Below are positions 18,409 to 30,376 of a stretch of 64,000 nt of DNA, piece after piece. The DNA comes from Pantoea wallisii (GTDB lineage Bacteria; Pseudomonadota; Gammaproteobacteria; Enterobacterales; Enterobacteriaceae): the NCBI RefSeq assembly GCF_002095485.1, contig NZ_MLFS01000004.1:62001-126000 (forward strand), written 5' to 3'. The notes below the pieces were generated by a model. The model saw only the letters and a program-made list of their open reading frames with translations. It had not been told where the DNA came from and searched no databases. Within the stretch, counting starts at the first letter, position 1, and each line of letters opens with the position of its first letter. A program made the translations under genes and the position numbers.

Positions 18409-19103
18409 AAAATCTCCTTGAGTCGTGCCGTTGAGCTGGCAATCATCGCTTTTGCTGCCTGTTCCGCTGCATCGCTATTCTGGTGGCGAATGGCATCGAA
18501 TAAGGCTTTATGTTCGGCTAACGTGCGCGGCATGTTGCCGGAGTCCGCCATGTAGGTTTGCGTGAACACGGCTCTTTGTAGCTGGCTAATCGCCACATTA
18601 AGCTGCTGCAGCACCGGGTTATGCACCGATGTCATTACCGCTTCGTGATAGCGGATATCAGCGTCGTTAAACGCTTCCCGATCCAGATGGTTGGCCACCA
18701 TGTCGTTATAAGCCTGCTCAATGGCGGCCAGATCGGTTGAGGTGGCGCGCTCTGCGGACCAGCGCGCGATCTGCGGCTCCACCAGCACGCGTACCTCGTT
18801 CATGGCGGCAATCAGACGCGGGTCCTGATCGTGGGCCAGCGCCCACTGCAGTACATCGCTGTCGAGGTAGTTCCACTGATTCCGTGAGGTGACATAGGCG
18901 CCGCGATAGCGCTTCATCTCCATCAAACGTTTGGCGATCAAGGCGCGATGCACTTCGCGGATGATGTTGCGCGAGGTGCCAAAGCGTTCGCACAGCTCTG
19001 CCTCTGCGGGTAACGCCGCGCCCGGGGCATATTTTCCGGCGACAATCTCTTCGCCCAGGGTATGAATGATGCGCTCGGTTTTACTGAGTTGTTCTTGCGT
19101 CAT
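18405..19103 (-). CDS. dgoR: D-galactonate-responsive repressor DgoR
   Basis: A FadR-subfamily GntR regulator of 232 residues. It has an N-terminal winged helix (LPAEAELCERFGTSRNIIREV, with the recognition helix in its second half) and a C-terminal FCD ligand domain whose metal-binding residues fall in the FNDADIRYHEAV and LAEHKALFDAI segments. It represses the dgo operon and is released by D-galactonate in E. coli. Start ambiguous: ATG 19103 gives MTQEQLSKTERI, like E. coli; ATG 19118 adds five residues. Neither has a strong ribosome site. Probable operators lie at 19192-19223. Confidence 0.95.
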   Translation of the reverse strand: MTQEQLSKTERIIHTLGEEIVAGKYAPGAALPAEAELCERFGTSRNIIREVHRALIAKRLMEMKRYRGAYVTSRNQWNYLDSDVLQWALAHDQDPRLIAAMNEVRVLVEPQIARWSAERATSTDLAAIEQAYNDMVANHLDREAFNDADIRYHEAVMTSVHNPVLQQLNVAISQLQRAVFTQTYMADSGNMPRTLAEHKALFDAIRHQNSDAAEQAAKAMIASSTARLKEIL

Positions 19104-19191
19104 GAGGTTCCGTTCCATGCAGGATGATTGCTCATCAGATTACTGCGTTCGCGCAGTGAAACCTAACGGCTGCCTGAACCATTGAGGATGA

Positions 19192-19223
19192 TTGTAGTAC
19201 TATTAGAATTGTTTGTACTACAA
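19192..19223. promoter_or_regulatory. Paired DgoR operators
   Basis: TTGTAGTACTA (19192-19202) and TTGTACTACAA (19213-19223) are two near-copies of an 11-base inverted repeat TTGTANTACAA, with centres 21 bases apart (two helix turns). They lie about 90 bases upstream of dgoR. This is the arrangement expected for a dimeric GntR/FadR-type autorepressor. Assignment to DgoR is by position. The rest of the 303-base gap (19104-19406) contains the next inverted repeat and no gene; E. coli yidX is absent here. Confidence 0.6.
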
Positions 19224-19251
19224 TATGGATCACAAAAAAGACAATCCATAT
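19223..19251. other. Inverted repeat upstream of dgoR
   Basis: ATATGGAT (19223-19230) and ATCCATAT (19244-19251) are perfect 8-base arms around a 13-base A-rich spacer, directly next to the second DgoR operator. It may be a binding site for another regulator or part of the promoter; nothing further can be said. Confidence 0.4.
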
Positions 19252-19406
19252 AGGGTTTACCGGTGAACTAATGGAGGGTGTGTGAGGAATCGCTGGCGGC
19301 TTACGAAAGGCCAGGATGGGTCGCAGCAGTGCTGATGACTAAGAAAGCAGAGAGAATGCAGTGGCGACCTGTCAGGGCCGCCAGATGTGGTACGTAATGT
19401 GAAAGG

Positions 19407-20216
19407 TTACAGCACCAGCTCTTCAATGGCGTGCGCAACGCCATCTTCCATATTGGTTTTAGTGACAAACTGAGCAATCTTCTTTACGGAATCAATGGCG
19501 TTACCCATCGCTACGCCGGTTCCGGCATACTCAATCATCGCCAGATCGTTCTCCTGATCGCCAATCGCCATCACCTCCGACTGCTGCAGGCCAAGTTTTT
19601 CCGCCAGCATTTTCACGCCGTAGCCTTTGTTCACCAGCGGGTTAAGGATTTCCAGATAGTAAGGCGCGCTTTTTAAAATCGTATAGCTGTCGCGGGCACG
19701 CGCAGGCAGGCCGGCAATAGCTTTATCCAGCAGCTCTGGCTTATCGATCATCATAATTTTCGGGAAGCGCGTAGCCGGGTCCATCTCCTCTACCGCACGA
19801 TAGCGCACCGGAATGCCGGTCAGGCTGGCTTCATGGATAGTGTATTCGCTGATGTCTTTGTTCGGCGTATAGAGGAATGATTTATCAAACGCCTGGAAAT
19901 GCACGCCAAGTTCACGCGCCAGCTGCTCAAGATATAGGTAGTCGTCAAAGCCCAGCGTCTTCTCCGCCACTACGTCGCCGCTGTCGGCACTGTGTGCCAG
20001 CGCACCGTTATTGCTGATGCAGTACTGGCCCGGCTGGCGTAGATCCAGCTCCATCAGATAGCGCTCAACCCCAACAAACGGGCGGCCCGTTGCCAGTACA
20101 ATTGAAACGCCCTTATCGCGTGCGCGCCCAATCGCTGCTTTTACCGCCGGAGTGATTTCGTGCTGCGGATTGAGCAGCGTGCCGTCCATATCGATCGCAA
20201 TCAGTTTTATCGCCAT
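19407..20216 (-). CDS. yidA: Sugar phosphatase YidA (HAD superfamily, Cof type)
   Basis: A 269-residue class IIB HAD phosphatase. Motif I is DMDGTLLNP at residues 9-17 (both catalytic Asp), motif II is the Thr in LATGRP, and the late Asp pair is in AIGDQENDLAM. YidA dephosphorylates sugar phosphates in the cytoplasm. Position between dgo and gyrB matches E. coli, although yidB is missing. A 206-base gap with an unusual operator separates it from the divergent toxin gene. Confidence 0.96.
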   Translation of the reverse strand: MAIKLIAIDMDGTLLNPQHEITPAVKAAIGRARDKGVSIVLATGRPFVGVERYLMELDLRQPGQYCISNNGALAHSADSGDVVAEKTLGFDDYLYLEQLARELGVHFQAFDKSFLYTPNKDISEYTIHEASLTGIPVRYRAVEEMDPATRFPKIMMIDKPELLDKAIAGLPARARDSYTILKSAPYYLEILNPLVNKGYGVKMLAEKLGLQQSEVMAIGDQENDLAMIEYAGTGVAMGNAIDSVKKIAQFVTKTNMEDGVAHAIEELVL

Positions 20217-20368
20217 AACGTCCTCGGTTAATACAGGGTTTGGCTTTAATGCTAGCGTGATTCAGCTCACATTGACCAGTTAATCGACGTAGCCAGCCGC
20301 ATATCCTTTGTGCCACTGATTCCGGATCGTCGCGCTGGTCATTTACACGCGGCTGGATGCTTGACCAT

Positions 20369-20408
20369 ATAAGTGATTGCTTATAAATTTATATAAGCAA
20401 TCACTTAT
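20369..20408. promoter_or_regulatory. Large nested palindrome, toxin-antitoxin operator
   Basis: Two perfect 17-base arms (20369-20385 and 20392-20408) are inverted around six bases. Each arm is itself an inverted repeat, ATAAG-N6-CTTAT, so there are two operator sites in tandem. The element ends 14 bases before the toxin start and is much more AT-rich than its surroundings. Autoregulation by the antitoxin or the complex is the natural reading. Confidence 0.7.
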
Positions 20409-20422
20409 AGGGAGATTGCGTT

Positions 20423-20776
20423 ATGTGGGAAATTATGTTTTCCAGTCACTTTAAGGAGTGGTTGCTGATACAAGAAATAAACCTGAAAAAGCGCCTTGCT
20501 TCAGCGCTTCTGAACCTTGAGCACTACGGGCCTTTGCTGCCGCGCCCGTATGCCGATACGGTTCACGGCTCCAGATATCACAATATGAAGGAGCTCAGGC
20601 TCCAGCACGCCGGCCGGCCAATCCGGATTTTTTATGCCTTTGATGCAGCGCGAAAAGCGATTGTACTTTGCGCCGGCGATAAGCGTGGAGATAAGCAGTT
20701 TTATCAGCGCATGATTGCACTTGCAGACCAGATCTTCACCCAACACCTCGCACAAACAGAGGAAAGAAACAAATGA
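20423..20776 (+). CDS. Type II toxin, RelE/HigB (phage-derived Gp49-like) family
   Basis: A 117-residue RelE-superfamily toxin: FSSHFKEWLL, LNLEHYGPLLPRPYADTVHGSRYHNMKELRL, then RIFYAFDAARKAIVLCAGDKRGDKQFYQRMI, the usual beta-strand core with basic residues that cut mRNA on the ribosome. GGGAG lies 7 bases before the ATG. Its stop overlaps the antitoxin start (ATGA at 20773-20776), and the toxin-first order is that of HigBA-type systems. Located between yidA and gyrB, where E. coli has no such module, it is likely acquired. Confidence 0.88.
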   Translation: MWEIMFSSHFKEWLLIQEINLKKRLASALLNLEHYGPLLPRPYADTVHGSRYHNMKELRLQHAGRPIRIFYAFDAARKAIVLCAGDKRGDKQFYQRMIALADQIFTQHLAQTEERNK

Positions 20777-21078
20777 GCGACCTGAAGAAGTTTCTCGATA
20801 CCGAGTTTTCTGCAGCTGAAAGAAGGGAAATTCAGTTGCAAGCCGAGGAGTTAATACTGGAAACCGGCCTGCAGTTATTGAGAGAAGAGCTGCAGTTATC
20901 GCAACTGAAAGTGGCTGAAGCAATGGGCGTGAAACAGCCGCGGATTACACAAATTGAGCAGGGCGGTGCCGATCAGCGGTTAATCACGATTAAACGCTAT
21001 ATCGAGGCGATGGGCGGCAAACTGAGTCTGGTTATTGAGATGCCGGATGGTTCAGGAGGCAGGACGATACGGGTATAA
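20773..21078 (+). CDS. Xre-family antitoxin (HigA-like)
   Basis: A 101-residue DNA-binding antitoxin. The N-terminal 40 residues are charged and helical and the helix-turn-helix is at about 43-65 (LSQLKVAEAMGVKQPRITQIE). It ends in SLVIEMPDG, typical of HigA-type antitoxins paired with Gp49-like toxins. It would neutralise the toxin and bind the operator at 20369-20408. It is translationally coupled to the toxin by a 4-base overlap and converges on gyrB. Confidence 0.88.
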   Translation: MSDLKKFLDTEFSAAERREIQLQAEELILETGLQLLREELQLSQLKVAEAMGVKQPRITQIEQGGADQRLITIKRYIEAMGGKLSLVIEMPDGSGGRTIRV

Positions 21079-21079
21079 A

Positions 21080-21105
21080 AAACCCTTCCCGGGCGGGAAG
21101 GGTTT
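21080..21105 (-). terminator. Rho-independent terminator of gyrB
   Basis: An 11-base perfect stem AAACCCTTCCC / GGGAAGGGTTT has a 4-base loop and, on the minus strand, a run of T after it. It begins 8 bases after the gyrB stop. On the plus strand it may also end the toxin-antitoxin transcript. Confidence 0.85.
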
Positions 21106-21112
21106 CGGTACA

Positions 21113-24624
<3,512 letters not shown>

Positions 24625-24796
24625 GAATCATTCCAGCCAGAAGGGGGTTGCCTAACATTAACAATCCAGGCCGTCGGCGGCGCAGGCAGTCTGGTCACGG
24701 CCAGCGCGCAGGCCCCGGGAGCATACTGAAGTATGTGACCAGGGGCGAGCACTGCCCGGGACCAGAATGGCAAGCAAGCCAGGCCGATATTTTCTA
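24625..24796. repeat. Insertion with hairpin repeat between dnaN and recF
   Basis: The 172 bases contain nested inverted repeats: CATACT-GA-AGTATG at the centre, GCCCC/GGGGC around it, and TCTGGTC (24690-24696) opposite GACCAGA (24760-24766). CCAGGCCG occurs as a direct repeat at both ends (24666-24673, 24779-24786), which resembles a target duplication. No reading frame stands out. It looks like a dispersed intergenic enterobacterial repeat inserted into the operon; identity with a named family is not proven. Confidence 0.55.
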
Positions 24797-25897
24797 CTAC
24801 AAGCGCATTGGCATGACTACGTAGGCCGCTGCTGGACTGGCGACATCTTCAATCTGCACACTGGAAACCGAATCCGTCAGCAGTAAGCGAACGTTTTCGC
24901 ACTTCAGTGCATTCAGCACGTCCAACACATAACTGACGTTGAAACCGATCTCCAGCTCGGTGCCGTTGTACGACACATCCAGCATCTCTTCTGCCTCTTC
25001 CTGCTCCGGGTTGTTGGCAGTAATGCGCAGCTGATTTTCGGTGATATAGATACGAACGCCGCGGAACTTCTCATTGGAGAGGATTGCCGCACGGGCAAAC
25101 GCCTGCTTCAGCAGATCGCAACCGGCTTCCAGCGCTTTATCCGGGTTTTTCGGCAGTACGCGGCGATAATCCGGGAAACGGCCATCAACCAGCTTCGATG
25201 TGAAGATAAAATCGCCGACGTGCGCGCGGATGTTACTGCTGCCAATCTGCAGCTGCAGCGGCGTTTCACCACCATCCAGCAGACGCACCAGCTCAATCAC
25301 GCCTTTACGCGGTACGATCACCGAATGGTTCGGCAGCGCCTGACCGATCGGCATCGAACAGACCGCCAGACGGTGACCATCGGTAGCCACGGTACGCAAC
25401 TCTTCGCCTTCGGTTTCAAACAGCATGCCGTTCAGGTAGTAGCGTACATCCTGATGCGCCATTGAAAACTGGGTGGCTTCAATCAAGCGCTTCAGTGTCG
25501 CCTGCGGCAACGTGAATTCGACTTCGCTTTGCCAGTCATCCAGGTTCGGGAAGTCGCTGGCGGGCAGCGTTGAAAGCGAAAAGCGGCTGCGGCCGGAGCG
25601 CACCAGCATGCGGTCGCCCTCCAGCGTCAGGGTAATTTCTGCGCCTTCCGGCAGTCCCCGGCAGATATCGAGGAATTTGCGCGCCGGTACGGTGGTCGCG
25701 CCTGGCTCATGCGGCTGGGTCAGCGCGACGCGCGCTACCATCTCCATCTCCAGGTCGGTACCGGTCAGCAGCAGCGTGCCTTCATTGACCTGCAGCAGTA
25801 AATTTCCGAGGATCGGCAGCGTCGGGCGTCCGCCAAGCGGGCCACTCACCTGTTGCAGCGGCTTCAGCAACTGCTCACGTTCAACAATAAATTTCAT
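24797..25897 (-). CDS. dnaN: DNA polymerase III beta subunit (sliding clamp)
   Basis: A 366-residue clamp with three repeated domains, the same length as E. coli. The N-terminus MKFIVEREQLLKPLQQVSGPLG and the C-terminal YVVMPMRL, which lines the partner-binding cleft, are conserved. The dimer encircles DNA and tethers polymerases, MutS, ligase and Hda. It starts 5 bases after dnaA, so the two are co-transcribed. Confidence 0.99.
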   Translation of the reverse strand: MKFIVEREQLLKPLQQVSGPLGGRPTLPILGNLLLQVNEGTLLLTGTDLEMEMVARVALTQPHEPGATTVPARKFLDICRGLPEGAEITLTLEGDRMLVRSGRSRFSLSTLPASDFPNLDDWQSEVEFTLPQATLKRLIEATQFSMAHQDVRYYLNGMLFETEGEELRTVATDGHRLAVCSMPIGQALPNHSVIVPRKGVIELVRLLDGGETPLQLQIGSSNIRAHVGDFIFTSKLVDGRFPDYRRVLPKNPDKALEAGCDLLKQAFARAAILSNEKFRGVRIYITENQLRITANNPEQEEAEEMLDVSYNGTELEIGFNVSYVLDVLNALKCENVRLLLTDSVSSVQIEDVASPAAAYVVMPMRL

Positions 25898-25902
25898 ATG
25901 CG

Positions 25903-27306
25903 TCAGGAAGATAAAGTTCGAATAAGGTTAGAGAAATCTTCTTTGATGTCGTGGCTCTCTTCACGCAGCTGCTCGATTTTACGGCAGGCGTGGAGCACGG
26001 TGGTATGGTCGCGGCCACCAAACGCATCGCCAATTTCCGGCAGGCTATGGTTGGTCAGCTCTTTCGCCATCGCCATCGCCATCTGACGCGGACGTGCCAC
26101 CGAGCGCGAACGGCGTTTCGACAACAAATCCGCCACTTTAATTTTATAATACTCAGCCACCGTCTTTTGAATATTGTCGATGGTGACCAGCTTCTCCTGC
26201 AGCGCCAGCAGATCGCGCAGCGCTTCGCGCACGAAATCGATGGTAATGGCGCGGCCGGTGAAGTTTGCGTTGGCGATAACGCGATTCAGTGCGCCTTCCA
26301 GCTCACGCACATTGGAGCGCAGACGCTTGGCAATAAAGAAAGCCACTTCACCCGGCAGGCGAATATCGTTTTCGTCGGCTTTCTTCATCAGAATCGCTAC
26401 GCGCGTCTCCAGTTCCGGCGGCTCGATCGCGACAGTCAAACCCCAGCCAAAGCGCGATTTCAGACGATCTTCCACACCATTGATCTCTTTTGGATAGCGA
26501 TCCGATGTCAGAATGATCTGTTGATTGCCCTCCAGCAGCGCATTGAAGGTGTGGAAAAACTCCTCCTGCGAGCGCTCTTTATTCGCAAAGAACTGAATGT
26601 CATCGATCAGCAGCGCATCAACAGAGCGGTAGTAGCGCTTAAACTCTTCAATTGCATTGTTTTGCAGCGCTTTTACCATGTCCTGCACAAAGCGCTCAGA
26701 GTGCATATAGACCACTTTGGCATTCGGCTTACGCGCAATGATGCCGTTACCCACCGCATGCAGCAGGTGCGTTTTACCCAGCCCGGTACCGCCATACAGG
26801 AAAAGGGGGTTATATGCCCCGCCGGGATTATCAGCCACCTGGCGTGCCGCCGCGCGCGCCAGCTGGTTCGATTTACCCTCAACGAAGTTGTCAAAGTTGT
26901 GGCGGTTATTCACATTGGAGCGGTAAGTGACATCAGCCGGGGCCGGAACCGAATCCCAGCTTGGACGCAGAGGCTGTGCCGGGGCCGGACGGTTTTCCAC
27001 GGGCGCCGGCGCACTGACGCTGCTGGCCATTACCGGCTGCGTGGCCGCCATCTGTGCGGCCGGGCGCGTGCCCACTTCAAAACGCAGCGTCGGCACGTTC
27101 GCACCGCAGAACTCATTCAGCAGCCCATTAATACTGTTGAGGTATTTATCCCGAACCCAGTCGAGTACAAACCGATTTGGTGCATACAAGGCCAGCGTAT
27201 TGTCGTTCAATTCAGCCTGCAGTGGACGAATCCACATGCTGAATTCGGTGGCAGGAAGCTCATCCTGCAAACGGGCAAGACACTGTTGCCAAAGCGTAAG
27301 TGACAC
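25903..27306 (-). CDS. dnaA: Chromosomal replication initiator DnaA
   Basis: A 467-residue AAA+ initiator. Domain I starts [17 protein letters not shown]; domain III has Walker [10 protein letters not shown] and Walker [10 protein letters not shown]; domain IV has the DnaA signature [12 protein letters not shown] that reads DnaA boxes. The start is GTG 27306, as in E. coli, with GGAG 6 bases upstream; a GTG at 27318 is rejected. The variable domain II (about residues 85-130) is Ala/Pro-rich. A consensus DnaA box upstream indicates autoregulation. Confidence 0.99.
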   Translation of the reverse strand: MSLTLWQQCLARLQDELPATEFSMWIRPLQAELNDNTLALYAPNRFVLDWVRDKYLNSINGLLNEFCGANVPTLRFEVGTRPAAQMAATQPVMASSVSAPAPVENRPAPAQPLRPSWDSVPAPADVTYRSNVNNRHNFDNFVEGKSNQLARAAARQVADNPGGAYNPLFLYGGTGLGKTHLLHAVGNGIIARKPNAKVVYMHSERFVQDMVKALQNNAIEEFKRYYRSVDALLIDDIQFFANKERSQEEFFHTFNALLEGNQQIILTSDRYPKEINGVEDRLKSRFGWGLTVAIEPPELETRVAILMKKADENDIRLPGEVAFFIAKRLRSNVRELEGALNRVIANANFTGRAITIDFVREALRDLLALQEKLVTIDNIQKTVAEYYKIKVADLLSKRRSRSVARPRQMAMAMAKELTNHSLPEIGDAFGGRDHTTVLHACRKIEQLREESHDIKEDFSNLIRTLSS

Positions 27307-27514
27307 GGCGGACTCCACTCGTACAAAATCGATAAGAATTTCAGGCGCTAATAAATAGAAACTGTCTTTTTGACACAGGCGATCAGAAAGCGCCTGCGAC
27401 CGCTATCTGCGGTAGTCATCCCTGATGATCGGCGGTGAGGATCGTCAGCGGAAGGGCGGATCATAGCGCAAAGCGCCTCAGAGATCTTCCCTTTCTACAC
27501 AGTTTTGATCCAAT

Positions 27515-27523
27515 TTATCCACA
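27515..27523. promoter_or_regulatory. Consensus DnaA box in the dnaA promoter region
   Basis: TTATCCACA lies about 210 bases upstream of the dnaA GTG, the same position and sequence class as the autoregulatory box between the two E. coli dnaA promoters. The 601-base dnaA-rpmH gap (27307-27907) otherwise holds the divergent promoters and no gene. Confidence 0.8.
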
Positions 27524-27664
27524 GGGTACTCAACCGCTATTGAGTTTACGCGCTCTGGAGAAAAAGCGAGCAGGATGCAGGCTGAAAGCGACAAATTTTC
27601 AGGCGACCTCTCGTTTTCTTCACCCCGATCGCGCATTTGATCGCAAGAAGATCCTGGACGATCC

Positions 27665-27692
27665 TTGCGCTTTCCTTTATAGCCCGTATAAT
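27665..27692 (+). promoter_or_regulatory. rpmH promoter (distal)
   Basis: TTGCGC (27665-27670), a 16-base spacer and a perfect TATAAT (27687-27692) point towards rpmH, about 215 bases before its start. Confidence 0.7.
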
Positions 27693-27781
27693 TCTCCACC
27701 CGGCATTGGCGCGTGAAGCCTTGATGCCCGGAATTAGCGGGCTGTATCAGGGTTTTCAGGTTCCGCGACCAGCGAAGTAAA

Positions 27782-27810
27782 TTGACTCCGGACTGTACAA
27801 TTATTACAAT
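27782..27810 (+). promoter_or_regulatory. rpmH promoter (proximal)
   Basis: TTGACT (27782-27787), a 17-base spacer and TACAAT (27805-27810) lie about 98 bases before rpmH. Several tandem promoters are known for E. coli rpmH. Confidence 0.75.
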
Positions 27811-27895
27811 CCCGCCTCTTTATTTAAGACACATTGAGGCGTTGGTCGTTTTACTGGCCCGAAAACGCGTCACCCAGTGAAATTTTCAAGTTTAG

Positions 27896-28048
<153 letters not shown>

Positions 28049-28063
28049 TAAAAGCTAACCCTC

Positions 28064-28423
28064 GTGGTTAAGCTCGCATTTCCCAGGGAGTTACGTTTGT
28101 TAACTCCCGCTCAATTCACTTTCGTCTTCCAGCAACCTCTTCGGGCTGGCACGCCGCAAATCACCATCCTCGGCCGCCTTAATTCGCTGGGGCATCCCCG
28201 CATCGGTCTTACTGTCGCTAAAAAGCATGTGAAACGCGCCCATGAACGCAACCGGATCAAGCGATTGACCCGCGAAAGCTTTCGTCTGCGCCAACACGAG
28301 CTGCCTGCGATGGATTTTGTCATCGTCGCAAAAAAAGGGATTGCTGACCTTGATAACCGTGCGCTGACGGAAGCGTTGGAGAAATTATGGCGTCGTCACT
28401 GTCGCCTGGCGCGCGGCTCCTGA
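28064..28423 (+). CDS. rnpA: Ribonuclease P protein component
   Basis: A 119-residue protein cofactor of RNase P, which matures tRNA 5' ends. The central RNR motif is in [18 protein letters not shown], and the [13 protein letters not shown] strand-helix is conserved. It starts with GTG 28064, as in E. coli (V-V-K-L-A-F-P). It overlaps yidD by 37 bases, the known arrangement in this group. Confidence 0.98.
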   Translation: MVKLAFPRELRLLTPAQFTFVFQQPLRAGTPQITILGRLNSLGHPRIGLTVAKKHVKRAHERNRIKRLTRESFRLRQHELPAMDFVIVAKKGIADLDNRALTEALEKLWRRHCRLARGS

Positions 28424-28644
28424 TCGCCCTGATACGCGTTTATCAACGCGCCATCAGCCCACTGCTGGGACCTCATTGCCGGTTCCATCCCACCTGCTCG
28501 CAGTATGGGATTGAGGCCTTACGTCGCTTTGGCATCGTAAAAGGCAGTTGGTTGACGATTAAACGCGTATTAAAATGCCACCCTTTGAACCCGGGTGGTG
28601 ACGATCCTGTGCCGCCAAAAACCTTTGATACCAGAGAACATTAA
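28387..28644 (+). CDS. yidD: Membrane protein insertion efficiency factor YidD
   Basis: An 85-residue protein with an amphipathic N-terminus ([18 protein letters not shown]) and the family cysteine motifs [15 protein letters not shown] and KCHPLNPGG. It is located at the inner membrane and helps YidC insert proteins. It overlaps the end of rnpA and ends 2 bases before yidC, so translation is likely coupled on both sides. Confidence 0.97.
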   Translation: MASSLSPGARLLIALIRVYQRAISPLLGPHCRFHPTCSQYGIEALRRFGIVKGSWLTIKRVLKCHPLNPGGDDPVPPKTFDTREH

Positions 28645-28646
28645 CG

Positions 28647-30293
28647 ATGGATTCGCAACGCAATCTCTTTCTCATCGCTTTTCTGTTCGTGTCTTTTATG
28701 ATCTGGCAAGCCTGGCAGACGGACCACGCTCCGCAGCCACAGCAGACTCAGACCACGCAGAACACAAGCAGCACAGCGGGTGATGCCGCCACTTCCGGCG
28801 TGCCGGCCAGCGGCCAGGGCAAAACGATCACCGTTAAGACTGATGTCCTGTCACTCAACATTAACACCCGCGGTGGTGACATTGAGCAGGCGCAGCTGCT
28901 GACTTACCCGGATAAACTGGGTTCAGACGCACCGTTCCAGCTGCTGGAAACAACCCCGGCATTCGTTTATCAGGCGCAGAGCGGCTTAACCGGTCGTAAC
29001 GGTCCGGATAACCCGAACAATGGCGCGCGTCCGCTGTATACCACCTCTCAGGATCACTTTGAGATGGCAGACGGCCAGACCGAACTGCGTGTGCCACTCA
29101 CCTGGACCGGTGAAAATGGCGTGGTTTACACCAAAACCTTCGTTTTCAAGCGCGGCGAGTTTGCGGTTAACGTTGACTACAACATCAATAACGCCTCACA
29201 GCAGCCGCTGGAAGTCGCGATGTTTGGTCAGCTGAAGCAGACCATCGACCTGCCTAAGCACCGTGATACCGGCAGCAACAACTTTGCTCTGCATACGTTC
29301 CGTGGCGCAGCGTACTCAACCAGCGATGCAAAATACGAAAAATACAAATTCGATACCATCGCGGATAACGAGAACCTGAGCACCACTACCAGCAATGGCT
29401 GGGTGGCGATGCTGCAGCAGTACTTCGCAACGGCCTGGGTGCCGCGTACGCAGGGCAATAACACCCTGTACACCAGCAACCTTGGCAACGGCGTGGCGGC
29501 AATCGGCTATAAATCAGCACCGATCACCATCGGCGCAGGCGCACAGCAGGATCTCGGCGCTACCCTGTGGGTAGGTCCGGAAATCCAGGACAAAATGGCG
29601 GCTATCGCACCGCATCTGGATCTGACCGTAGATTACGGCTGGCTGTGGTTCATCTCTCAGCCGCTGTTTAAACTGCTGAAGTTCCTGCACAGCTTTATCG
29701 GTAACTGGGGCTTCTCCATTATCGTTATCACCTTCATCGTACGTGGCATCATGTACCCGCTGACCAAAGCGCAGTACACCTCAATGGCGAAGATGCGCAT
29801 GCTGCAGCCGAAGATTCAGGCGATGCGTGAACGTCTGGGTGATGATAAGCAGAAGCAGAGCCAGGAGATGATGGCGCTGTATAAAGCGGAGAAAGTGAAC
29901 CCGCTGGGCGGCTGTCTGCCACTGGTTATCCAGATGCCAATCTTCCTGGCGCTGTACTACATGCTGTCCGGTTCGGTTGAGCTGCGCCATGCACCGTTTG
30001 TACTGTGGATTCATGACCTCTCCGCGCAGGATCCGTACTACATCCTGCCGGTTATCATGGGTATCACCATGTTCTTCATTCAGAAGATGTCACCGACTAC
30101 CGTGACCGATCCGATGCAGCAGAAGATCATGACCTACATGCCGGTTATCTTTACCGTGTTCTTCCTGTGGTTCCCTTCAGGTCTGGTGCTGTACTACATC
30201 GTCAGCAACCTGGTGACCATCCTCCAGCAGCAGATGATCTATCGCGGCCTGGAAAAGCGTGGTCTGCATAGCCGCGACAAGAAGAAAGCGTAA
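28647..30293 (+). CDS. yidC: Membrane protein insertase YidC
   Basis: A 548-residue inner-membrane insertase. An N-terminal anchor ([17 protein letters not shown]) is followed by a low-complexity Gln/Thr linker, a large periplasmic beta-domain (about 60-340), and five C-terminal transmembrane helices with the conserved Arg in the hydrophilic groove ([20 protein letters not shown]). It works alone or with SecYEG. The length is that of E. coli YidC. A strong terminator follows. Confidence 0.99.
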   Translation: MDSQRNLFLIAFLFVSFMIWQAWQTDHAPQPQQTQTTQNTSSTAGDAATSGVPASGQGKTITVKTDVLSLNINTRGGDIEQAQLLTYPDKLGSDAPFQLLETTPAFVYQAQSGLTGRNGPDNPNNGARPLYTTSQDHFEMADGQTELRVPLTWTGENGVVYTKTFVFKRGEFAVNVDYNINNASQQPLEVAMFGQLKQTIDLPKHRDTGSNNFALHTFRGAAYSTSDAKYEKYKFDTIADNENLSTTTSNGWVAMLQQYFATAWVPRTQGNNTLYTSNLGNGVAAIGYKSAPITIGAGAQQDLGATLWVGPEIQDKMAAIAPHLDLTVDYGWLWFISQPLFKLLKFLHSFIGNWGFSIIVITFIVRGIMYPLTKAQYTSMAKMRMLQPKIQAMRERLGDDKQKQSQEMMALYKAEKVNPLGGCLPLVIQMPIFLALYYMLSGSVELRHAPFVLWIHDLSAQDPYYILPVIMGITMFFIQKMSPTTVTDPMQQKIMTYMPVIFTVFFLWFPSGLVLYYIVSNLVTILQQQMIYRGLEKRGLHSRDKKKA

Positions 30294-30327
30294 CGCCCCG
30301 CTCCGCTGAGCAGGACGTATAATCAAG

Positions 30328-30356
30328 GGGCGACATTTATGTCGCCCTGTTTTTTT
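30328..30356 (+). terminator. Terminator after yidC
   Basis: An 8-base perfect stem GGGCGACA / TGTCGCCC with loop TTTA is followed by TGTTTTTTT, a strong intrinsic terminator. It lies only about 20 bases before the mnmE start, so mnmE relies on readthrough or its own promoter. Confidence 0.85.
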
Positions 30357-30376
30357 GTGTGACGATAAGGTGAATT

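Noticed and set aside
25951-27303. 450-codon open frame on the plus strand opposite dnaA
   Set aside because: It is entirely antisense to the conserved dnaA gene, and its composition (His/Arg/Gln-rich, no motif) is that of a shadow frame.
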